Source of the DNA: CANLWN01 sp039815505 | GTDB taxonomy: Bacteria > Bacteroidota > Bacteroidia > Flavobacteriales > Flavobacteriaceae | Reading direction: 5' to 3' | Assembly: GCA_039815505.1 (NCBI GenBank) | Contig: JBCBZE010000120.1 | Location: forward strand, 1 to 8,973 | DNA: 8,973 nt | Shown here: in pieces, positions 1 through 5,487 of the stretch | Layout of the letters: each line of letters begins with the position of its first letter | Position numbering within the stretch: position 1 is the stretch's first letter | Made by a program: the position numbers and the translations under genes | Notes under the pieces: model-generated | The model's input: the letters and a program-made list of their open reading frames with translations, nothing else | Told to the model about the DNA's origin: nothing | The model's database searches: none

Positions 1-42
1 GTCCATATCTTAAAAGAAGCCTTAAAAGTATATAACGGATAG
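1..42 (+). CDS. C-terminal tail of an upstream gene (partial)
   Basis: Reading from base 1, frame 1 is open for 13 codons (VHILKEALKVYNG) and stops at TAG 40-42, directly before the murB ATG at 43. The zero spacing suggests this is the real end of a co-transcribed upstream gene, since random sequence would rarely place a stop exactly there. The tail is a short charged helix-like segment and I do not recognise the family. Everything upstream is outside the window. Confidence 0.5.
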   Translation, partial: VHILKEALKVYNG

Positions 43-1059
43 ATGAAAATCCAACAAAATATTTCACTTAAAACGTATAATACTTTTGGAATAGACGCCA
101 AAGCCAAGTTCTTCATTGAAATCAATAGCGAAGATCAATTAAAAGAGGCTTTGCAATTACCTGGGCATCCAAAGCGGTTTATTATCAGTGGCGGAAGTAA
201 TATGTTACTATCTCGCGACATAGATAGTCTGGTACTTCACATTAACCTTAAGGGAATAGTGATCGAAAAAGAAAATGATGAACATGTTGTTGTACGTGTA
301 ATGGCGGGTGAAAATTGGCATCAGATGGTGCTATGGACCCTTGAACGGAACTATGGAGGCTTGGAAAATTTATCCCTCATCCCAGGAAATACAGGTACCG
401 CTCCCATTCAAAATATTGGGGCCTATGGAGTGGAGTTACGGGATACTTTTGAAAGTTGTAAGGCCATGCAAATAGATTCCCAAGAAATAAAAACATTCAC
501 TAAAGAGGATTGTAAATTTGGATATCGGGATTCATTTTTCAAGAATGAGGGAAAAGGAAAATTTGTGATCACCTCGGTTACACTTAGATTGACCAAAAAA
601 AATCATACGCTCAATACTTCTTATGGGGCCATTGAAAGCGAGCTTCAAAAAAAAGGAATCAAGGACCCAACGATTAGGGACGTATCCAATGCGGTCATCG
701 CCATACGAAAAAGCAAGCTGCCAGATCCCAAAGAATTGGGCAATAGTGGAAGCTTTTTTAAAAATCCGGTTATAGGCAAAGCTGCATTTCTTCAATTTTC
801 AAAAAAACATGAAGAGGCTCCCTTTTATAAAATTTCCAGTGATGCCTATAAAATTCCAGCGGGTTGGCTGATAGAACAATGTGGCTTTAAAGGAAAACGT
901 TTTGGGGATGCCGGGGTACATAAACACCAGGCATTGGTTTTGGTTAATCATGGGAACGCCAGTGGAGGGGAAATAATGTCCTTGGCCAATAAAATTCAGG
1001 ATAGTGTACTTAGAAAGTTTAACATTCGTATCTTACCGGAGGTAAATATTATAAAATAA
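43..1059 (+). CDS. murB: UDP-N-acetylenolpyruvoylglucosamine reductase MurB (type I)
   Basis: MurB is the FAD-dependent, NADPH-using cytoplasmic enzyme that reduces UDP-GlcNAc-enolpyruvate to UDP-MurNAc, the second committed step of peptidoglycan synthesis. The 338-residue length is close to the E. coli type I enzyme. Visible motifs in order are NTFG near residue 13, the FAD-binding GGSNMLL at 50-56, IPGNTGTAPIQNIGAYG at 113-129, YRDSFFK at 161-167 (the type I insertion with the conserved Arg162), GNSGSFFKNP at 233-242 with the proton-donor Ser237, AGWLIEQCG at 273-281, and a C-terminal LPEV with the catalytic-type Glu333. The ATG is chosen because it directly follows the upstream stop and matches the family N-terminus. 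A stable hairpin begins one base after its TAA. No key residue is missing. Confidence 0.97.
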   Translation: MKIQQNISLKTYNTFGIDAKAKFFIEINSEDQLKEALQLPGHPKRFIISGGSNMLLSRDIDSLVLHINLKGIVIEKENDEHVVVRVMAGENWHQMVLWTLERNYGGLENLSLIPGNTGTAPIQNIGAYGVELRDTFESCKAMQIDSQEIKTFTKEDCKFGYRDSFFKNEGKGKFVITSVTLRLTKKNHTLNTSYGAIESELQKKGIKDPTIRDVSNAVIAIRKSKLPDPKELGNSGSFFKNPVIGKAAFLQFSKKHEEAPFYKISSDAYKIPAGWLIEQCGFKGKRFGDAGVHKHQALVLVNHGNASGGEIMSLANKIQDSVLRKFNIRILPEVNIIK

Positions 1060-1083
1060 CCCCCGAAGAAAGCTCTGCGGGGG
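1060..1083 (+). terminator. GC-rich hairpin immediately after murB
   Basis: CCCCCG at 1060-1065 pairs with CGGGGG at 1078-1083. Inside, after one A/G mismatch, AGA (1067-1069) pairs with TCT (1074-1076) around an AAGC loop. It starts at the base after the murB stop, so it probably forms the 3' end of the murB transcript. It has no U-tract: an A/C-rich single-stranded-looking stretch (1084-1113) follows. It may therefore be an mRNA-protecting or processing hairpin, not a classic intrinsic terminator. Confidence 0.45.
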
Positions 1084-1157
1084 CTATACCAAACCAAACT
1101 AACCAAAAACTAAATGCACAATAACCAGTTGCACATTTATCTAATTAAATATTGAGA

Positions 1158-1195
1158 TAACGCTTAATAACAATCAATTTTATATTTTAGCGTTA
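1158..1195. repeat. 7-bp inverted repeat TAACGCT / AGCGTTA
   Basis: TAACGCT at 1158-1164 is the exact reverse complement of AGCGTTA at 1189-1195, separated by 24 AT-rich bases. The half-site centres are 31 bp apart, roughly three helical turns. The spacer holds TATATTTTAG (1181-1190), one base off the Bacteroidota -7 element TAnnTTTG. It could be a looped or dimeric operator over the promoter of the ECF sigma operon, or a weak RNA stem. A 7-bp repeat somewhere in a 205-bp gap can also arise by chance. Confidence 0.3.
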
Positions 1196-1202
1196 CATTA
1201 TA

Positions 1203-1256
1203 TACGGTTTAAATAATGGTTTCGGATGCCCGCGCACCATTTTTTTTGATACCGTA
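1203..1256 (+). promoter_or_regulatory. Nested leader hairpin with U-tract before the ECF sigma gene (attenuator-like)
   Basis: Three nested stems share one axis: TACGGT (1203-1208) with ACCGTA (1251-1256), AATGGT (1215-1220) with ACCATT (1236-1241), and CGG (1223-1225) with CCG (1230-1232) around a 4-base loop. A run of eight T (1240-1247) directly follows the inner stem, so the inner part alone resembles an intrinsic terminator. The outer stem ends 8 bases before the sigma ATG at 1265. It may be a transcription attenuator or translation-blocking leader, or the 3' end of a short transcript that starts after murB. That it forms a structure is seen in the sequence; the regulatory role is inferred. 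Confidence 0.5.
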
Positions 1257-1264
1257 CATACCAT

Positions 1265-1831
1265 ATGAGCACACTACTTGAAAAACATATTGTTGAACTA
1301 CTTCAAGAGCGAAACGAAAAAGCGATATCCTTGCTTTATGAACACTATGGGGATACATTGTACGGGGTGGCGCAAAAAGTAGTTCGTGACGAGGAATTGG
1401 CCCAAGATGTGCTACAGGAGAGTTTTGTAAAAATCTGGAAAAAATCGGATTCTTATGATTCAACAAAGGCCAAGTTGTTCACTTGGCTTTTCCGTATTAC
1501 TCGAAATACGGCCATAGATAAGCTTAGAAGTGTGAATACAAAATCGGATAAGGAAATCCAAATGGACGTTTCGGACGTATATAATCTAGGTGTGGATAGC
1601 ATCAGACCCGAATTCATGGATGTCCGTGAAAATCTGGATAAAATAGAGTCCAAGTACCAAATTGTGTTGGAAGCCCTTTTTTTTCAAGGTATGACACAGC
1701 AAGAGGCCAGCGATGAGTTGGATATTCCTCTGGGCACTATCAAATCCAGGTTGAAAATTGGCCTACGTGAATTGAAAAAAATTTATGGAACACCTTTGAT
1801 GCTGGCGCTTTTAATATCTTTAATGTCATGA
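1265..1831 (+). CDS. ECF sigma-70 factor (RskA-paired type)
   Basis: This is an extracytoplasmic-function sigma factor that would direct RNA polymerase to an envelope or stress regulon when released by its anti-sigma. At 188 residues it has the usual two-domain layout: region 2 at about 22-88, including the core-binding stretch around DEELAQDVLQESFVKIW (42-58) and FTWLFRITRNTAIDKLR (72-88), and region 4 at about 124-173 with the helix-turn-helix MTQQEASDELDIPLGTIKSRL (143-163). The last 14 residues (GTPLMLALLISLMS) are unusually hydrophobic for a soluble sigma factor. The ATG fits the family N-terminus. The TGA overlaps the next start as ATGA, so the two proteins are probably made in a coupled ratio. 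The regulon cannot be read from this window. Confidence 0.93.
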   Translation: MSTLLEKHIVELLQERNEKAISLLYEHYGDTLYGVAQKVVRDEELAQDVLQESFVKIWKKSDSYDSTKAKLFTWLFRITRNTAIDKLRSVNTKSDKEIQMDVSDVYNLGVDSIRPEFMDVRENLDKIESKYQIVLEALFFQGMTQQEASDELDIPLGTIKSRLKIGLRELKKIYGTPLMLALLISLMS

Positions 1832-2586
1832 AAGAAAAAATACGCATATTTTTAGATACCGACTTGCTTGAAAAGTATTTGTTGGGAACCACCTCAACGG
1901 AGGAAACCTCGCAAGTTGAACGTTATATAGCCATGTACCCTGAAGTTAGGGACACCTATAATGAGCTACAGGAAAACTTGGAGACCTTTGCTAAAATGCA
2001 TGCCATAAAGACACCTGAAGGTCTAAAAGAACGTATCTTAAATCGAATAAAGGCGGAAAACAGCATTAGAAGAAGGTTCTTTAGATATGCCATAGCGGCT
2101 AGTTTGGTAGCCTTCATTTTTGCGGGTTCCTCCTATTTCTTCTGGAACCAAAATCAAAATCTTGTCGAGGAAAATACTTTGGTTACCAATAAAATCAAAG
2201 ATTTGGAGCAGGATATGAAAGAAAGGTTGGAAGATGTAAGAAACCAATTTATTGTTCTTAACAATCCACAAACCAAAAAATATACGGTAAACGGCAATAA
2301 AAAGGCAAGAGACCTAAAAGCGGTCGCCTATATTAATCCGGTTAAAAAATTATCGTATATCAATGTAAGCAAATTACCTAATCTTCCAGAAGATCAATGT
2401 TACCAAATGTGGGCAGAGGTTAATGGCGAAATGGTGAATCTTGGAATCATTACCGAGGCCGGTAATCAAGAAAAACTATTGGCCCTTCCCTATGCGGAGG
2501 ATGCCGTTAGTTATATTACCATTGAACCTAAGGGAGGAAATGAAACACCTACAGTGAAAAATATAGTGGCCAACATTGCTTACTAA
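1828..2586 (+). CDS. RskA-like transmembrane anti-sigma factor
   Basis: This is probably the cognate inhibitor of the overlapping sigma factor, holding it at the inner membrane until an envelope signal arrives. The N-terminal cytoplasmic part (1-80) contains the helical sigma-binding region LLEKYLLGTTSTEETSQVER (13-32) and LKERILNRI (66-74). Three arginines (81-83) precede a single membrane helix at about 85-106. A charged coiled coil follows (about 107-145). The C-terminal periplasmic RskA domain (about 160-250) shows its signature CYQMWAEVNGEMVNLG (191-206) and TIEPKGGNETPT (231-242). The 252-residue length is normal for Bacteroidota members. The ATGA overlap with the sigma gene supports one operon. 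No clear intrinsic terminator follows; only a weak AT-rich dyad (TTAAAG 2606-2611 / CTTTAA 2635-2640) is seen. Confidence 0.9.
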   Translation: MKEKIRIFLDTDLLEKYLLGTTSTEETSQVERYIAMYPEVRDTYNELQENLETFAKMHAIKTPEGLKERILNRIKAENSIRRRFFRYAIAASLVAFIFAGSSYFFWNQNQNLVEENTLVTNKIKDLEQDMKERLEDVRNQFIVLNNPQTKKYTVNGNKKARDLKAVAYINPVKKLSYINVSKLPNLPEDQCYQMWAEVNGEMVNLGIITEAGNQEKLLALPYAEDAVSYITIEPKGGNETPTVKNIVANIAY

Positions 2587-2647
2587 CAATAAACCGGACC
2601 TTCTCTTAAAGTAGTCGTAAATACCTTTTTACAGCTTTAATATTTCA

Positions 2648-2655
2648 TATCTTTG
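2648..2655 (+). promoter_or_regulatory. Candidate -7 element TATCTTTG for the small Cys-rich gene
   Basis: TATCTTTG is a perfect match to the Bacteroidota housekeeping -7 consensus TAnnTTTG and lies 14 bases upstream of the ATG at 2670. No TTG is found at the expected -33 distance; that stretch is T-rich (2626-2630). It suggests the small gene and possibly the following sigma gene have their own promoter, separate from the sigma/anti-sigma operon. Confidence 0.5.
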
Positions 2656-2669
2656 TAAAAAGTTTTGAT

Positions 2670-2879
2670 ATGAAGTTGATATTGTTGACCATTGGGCTCT
2701 TAGCAGCTGCATTCGCGGGAATAGCAATTAAATTATGGGCTAAAAAGGATGGTAAATTTGCAGGTACATGTGCAAGCCAAAACCCTTTCTTGAACAAAGA
2801 GGGAGAAGCCTGTGGTTTTTGTGGAAAACTTCCCAGTGAGCAGGATTGTAAAAAAGATACGGCCCCAGGACTACGATAG
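2670..2879 (+). CDS. Small single-pass membrane protein with four-cysteine motif
   Basis: This 69-residue protein begins with a hydrophobic helix (about residues 3-22, LILLTIGLLAAAFAGIAIKL). Lys/Trp/Ala/Lys/Lys follow the helix, then a short domain with C34, C48, C51 and C60 (C-X13-C-X2-C-X8-C) around the segments GTCASQNPFLNKEG and CGFCGK. Positive charge after the helix predicts that the Cys domain faces the cytoplasm. The four cysteines could bind a metal ion or form redox-active disulfides. Similar small proteins occur in Flavobacteriia, usually called only 'membrane or secreted protein', and I know of no established function. It has its own candidate promoter and lies 38 bp before an orphan ECF sigma gene, which suggests a sensory or partner role. 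That role is inference. Confidence 0.8.
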   Translation: MKLILLTIGLLAAAFAGIAIKLWAKKDGKFAGTCASQNPFLNKEGEACGFCGKLPSEQDCKKDTAPGLR

Positions 2880-2917
2880 TCTTTATAACTTCACCTTATT
2901 CATAATTCATAATTGAT

Positions 2918-3484
2918 TTGGGTAAAACAGAGGATACACTCAAGGCTATGATAGCAAAGGCCAAATTAGGCAACCAGATGGCCTTCAGTACTTTACTGGA
3001 TACTTTTTGGAACGATGTTTATAGTTTTCAATTGATCAGGACACAGAATGAAAATGATGCCGAAGATATATCCATACAAACTTTTTCTAAAGCTTTTGAC
3101 AAAATTGATTCCTATGACGAGTCATACGAATTCAAAACATGGTTGATTACCATCTCAAAAAATTTACACGTCGATCTGATTCGAAAAAGAAAAAGGAATG
3201 TATTGGAAAGCACCGAGAGTGGCAATAATGAAGCTATTACAAAGGTCTTGGACGACACCCCATCTGCTGAAGACCAATTGATTACCGAACAGAACTTGGC
3301 CAATTTACTTCAGCACATCAAACAATTAAAACCACACTATCAAAGGGTCATTAACCTTCGTTATTTCAACGAGTTAAGCTATGCGGAAATTGCCAAGGAA
3401 CTAAACGAACCCATCAATAACGTCAAAGTAAAGCTTTTACGGGCAAAAAAACTGTTGGCCGAGGTTATTAAAAACAAGAAATGA
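2918..3484 (+). CDS. ECF-type sigma-70 factor without adjacent anti-sigma gene
   Basis: This is a second ECF-family sigma factor, clearly different from the one at 1265. Region 2 spans about 21-92 (NENDAEDISIQTFSKAFDKI at 44-63, then FKTWLITISKNLHVDLIRKRKR) and region 4 spans about 126-182 with the helix-turn-helix LSYAEIAKELNEPINNVKVKL (153-173). The linker between them (about 93-120) is acidic and Ser/Thr-rich. No RskA or FecR-like gene sits beside it; its neighbours are the four-Cys membrane protein and lipA. The start is uncertain. TTG 2918 gives 188 residues beginning MGKTEDTLKAMIAKAK. The first ATG is 2948 (178 residues), and the only other in-frame upstream codons (ATT, ATA) are poor starts. 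I prefer TTG because it keeps the full N-terminal helix. Confidence 0.9.
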   Translation: MGKTEDTLKAMIAKAKLGNQMAFSTLLDTFWNDVYSFQLIRTQNENDAEDISIQTFSKAFDKIDSYDESYEFKTWLITISKNLHVDLIRKRKRNVLESTESGNNEAITKVLDDTPSAEDQLITEQNLANLLQHIKQLKPHYQRVINLRYFNELSYAEIAKELNEPINNVKVKLLRAKKLLAEVIKNKK

Positions 3485-3522
3485 GCACCTTATCGTTTTA
3501 CTATCAATCTTTCTTTTTGGCG

Positions 3523-3530
3523 TATATTTG
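3523..3530 (+). promoter_or_regulatory. Candidate -7 element TATATTTG for lipA
   Basis: TATATTTG matches TAnnTTTG exactly and lies 15 bases before the lipA ATG, in the 61-bp gap after the sigma gene. No TTG is found about 20 bases upstream, so the -33 half is missing or degenerate. If used, the 5' leader would be only about 10 bases. lipA could also be reached by read-through from the sigma gene, since no terminator separates them. Confidence 0.5.
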
Positions 3531-3545
3531 TATAAAAATTAGCGA

Positions 3546-4421
3546 ATGAGTTTAGAGACCTTAGCAAACGTATCCCCACCCAAAGGAAAACCGAAATGGT
3601 TACGGGTAAAGCTACCCACGGGCAAGAAATATACCCAATTAAGGGGTTTGGTGGATAAGTACGACCTCCATACCATTTGCACTTCCGGGAGCTGTCCAAA
3701 TATGGGGGAATGTTGGGGGGAAGGTACCGCAACTTTCATGATTCTAGGTAATATTTGTACGCGTTCCTGTGGTTTTTGCGGTGTAAAAACGGGAAGACCG
3801 GAGAATGTAGATTGGGAGGAACCGGAAAAAGTGGCAAGATCCATAAAAATTATGGGAATAACACATGCCGTGATCACTTCCGTAGACAGGGACGACCTAA
3901 AGGATATGGGGTCTATTATTTGGGCCGAGACGGTTAGGGCCATTAGGCGTATGAATCCAGAAACGACCCTGGAAACCTTGATTCCGGACTTCCAAGGCAT
4001 CCCTAAGCATTTGGACCGAATTATAGATGTAGCCCCCGAAGTAGTATCCCACAATATGGAAACCGTAAAAAGGTTAACAAGGGAAGTACGGATACAAGCC
4101 AAGTACGAGAGAAGCTTAGAGGTCCTTAGATATCTAAGGGACAATGGGGTAAACCGGACAAAATCGGGCATTATGCTCGGCCTTGGTGAATTGGAGGAAG
4201 AGGTGATTCAAACCATGGAAGATCTTAGGAATGCCAATGTGGATGTAGTCACTATTGGGCAGTATCTACAACCTTCCAAAAAACACTTACCCGTCAAAGA
4301 GTTCATTTTACCCGAGCAATTCAAAAAATACGAGGAGATCGGTCTTAAAATGGGTTTTAGGCACGTAGAAAGTGGTGCTTTGGTCCGTTCTTCCTATAAA
4401 GCGCATAAGCATATAAACTAA
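3546..4421 (+). CDS. lipA: Lipoyl synthase LipA (radical SAM)
   Basis: LipA inserts two sulfurs into protein-bound octanoyl groups to make the lipoyl cofactor of pyruvate and 2-oxoglutarate dehydrogenases and the glycine cleavage system. The 291-residue protein shows both [4Fe-4S] sites: the auxiliary sulfur-donor cluster motif C45-X4-C50-X5-C56 (CTSGSCPNMGEC) and the radical SAM motif C71-X3-C75-X2-C78 (CTRSCGFC). Further signatures are VDRDDLKDMG, HNMETVKRL, SGIMLGLGE, GQYLQPS and the C-terminal RSSY (281-284), whose serine is the unusual fourth ligand of the auxiliary cluster. The ATG 3546 fits the family N-terminus. It follows an ECF sigma gene and ends before a strong terminator. No defect is seen. 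Confidence 0.97.
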   Translation: MSLETLANVSPPKGKPKWLRVKLPTGKKYTQLRGLVDKYDLHTICTSGSCPNMGECWGEGTATFMILGNICTRSCGFCGVKTGRPENVDWEEPEKVARSIKIMGITHAVITSVDRDDLKDMGSIIWAETVRAIRRMNPETTLETLIPDFQGIPKHLDRIIDVAPEVVSHNMETVKRLTREVRIQAKYERSLEVLRYLRDNGVNRTKSGIMLGLGELEEEVIQTMEDLRNANVDVVTIGQYLQPSKKHLPVKEFILPEQFKKYEEIGLKMGFRHVESGALVRSSYKAHKHIN

Positions 4422-4448
4422 GGAACGTATTGTAATTATAATAACCTT

Positions 4449-4472
4449 TCCCGCTTATGCGGGATTTTTTTT
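4449..4472 (+). terminator. Intrinsic terminator between lipA and gap
   Basis: TCCCGC (4449-4454) and GCGGGA (4459-4464) form a perfect 6-bp stem around a TTAT loop, followed by eight T (4465-4472). This is a classic Rho-independent terminator 27 bases after the lipA stop. The T-run ends only 4 bases before the gap ATG at 4477. Any transcript reaching gap from upstream must read through it, so it could act as an attenuator for gap as well as a terminator for lipA. Confidence 0.88.
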
Positions 4473-4476
4473 CGAT

Positions 4477-5487
4477 ATGAAGCAAATAAATATTGGCATT
4501 AACGGTTTTGGAAGAATAGGGCGTACCCTCTTTAGGCTCTTAGATACCCACCCCCATTTAAATGTAGTGGCCATAAATGATTTGGCGGATGCCAGAACGT
4601 TGGCACATTTGCTGAAATATGACAGTATCCATGGAGTGTTCCAAGGAAACGTATCACATACCGAAAATAGTATCATGGTAAATGGTCAAAGCATTTCGTT
4701 ACTTAGCTTTGGGACCCCAAGTGAAATTGACTGGTCACTATTCAAGGTAGATATCGTAGTGGAGGCCACCGGAAAGTTCAAAAACAGGGAAACCTTAAAC
4801 CAACATCTTGTAAACGGGGCAAAAAAAGTAATTCTTTCCGTACCACCAATGGAAGATGATATCAAAATGGTGGTGTATGGAGTAAACGAATCCAGTATAG
4901 GAAGGGATGACCATATCATTTCAAATGCTTCCTGTACGACCAACAATGCCGCACCTATGATCAAAGTTGTAAACGACCTATGTGGTATTGAGCAGGCCTA
5001 TATTACGACCATACATTCTTATACGACCGATCAAAGTTTACATGACCAACCACACAGGGATTTGCGAAGGGCAAGGGCGGCATCACAGTCCATTGTGCCC
5101 ACTACAACAGGAGCTGCCAAAGCCTTGACCAAGATTTTCCCCGATCTTGCCGATACCATAGGTGGTTGTGGAATTCGGGTTCCCGTTCCCAATGGTTCGT
5201 TAACCGATATTACCCTAAATGTCAAAAGAACTACGTCCATTAAAGAAATTAATGATATTTTTGAGCAAATTTCCCACAATGAGCTGAAAAATATACTTTT
5301 TTATACGGAAGACCCTATTGTTTCCATAGACATAAACAATAGTTGTTATTCTTGTACGTTTGATTCTCAGATGACATCGGTCATAGGAAAAATGGTTAAA
5401 ATAATTGGGTGGTACGATAATGAAACGGGTTACAGTAGTAGGATAATAGACCTCATTAATTTATTGGTCGACAACAAATATATTTGA
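4477..5487 (+). CDS. gap: Type I glyceraldehyde-3-phosphate dehydrogenase
   Basis: This enzyme oxidises and phosphorylates glyceraldehyde-3-phosphate to 1,3-bisphosphoglycerate in glycolysis, or runs in reverse for gluconeogenesis. The 336-residue length is typical. The NAD-binding NGFGRIGR is at 9-16, with Asn34-Asp35 (AINDLAD) at the end of the second strand, which usually favours NAD. The catalytic Cys153 lies in NASCTTNN (150-157) with partner His180 (HSYTTDQ). Other signatures are DLRRARAA (195-202), TGAAKALT (211-218), RVPVPNGSLTD (234-244) and WYDNETGYS (312-320). After the catalytic motif it reads NNAAPM where most enzymes have NCLAPM, so it may be a divergent paralogue. Its start lies 4 bases after a terminator T-run, and no TAnnTTTG element is seen upstream. 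Its stop overlaps the kinase start. Confidence 0.95.
   Translation: MKQINIGINGFGRIGRTLFRLLDTHPHLNVVAINDLADARTLAHLLKYDSIHGVFQGNVSHTENSIMVNGQSISLLSFGTPSEIDWSLFKVDIVVEATGKFKNRETLNQHLVNGAKKVILSVPPMEDDIKMVVYGVNESSIGRDDHIISNASCTTNNAAPMIKVVNDLCGIEQAYITTIHSYTTDQSLHDQPHRDLRRARAASQSIVPTTTGAAKALTKIFPDLADTIGGCGIRVPVPNGSLTDITLNVKRTTSIKEINDIFEQISHNELKNILFYTEDPIVSIDINNSCYSCTFDSQMTSVIGKMVKIIGWYDNETGYSSRIIDLINLLVDNKYI

Noticed and set aside
2606..2640. AT-rich dyad TTAAAG/CTTTAA with inner GTAAA/TTTAC as a terminator of the anti-sigma gene
   Set aside because: The stem is weak and AT-only outside, has an asymmetric internal loop and no following U-tract. It is not convincing enough to list as a terminator.
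3539..4171. Long minus-strand open frame (210 codons) inside lipA
   Set aside because: It lies wholly opposite the clearly identified lipA, shows no recognisable domain, and arises from lipA codon composition.
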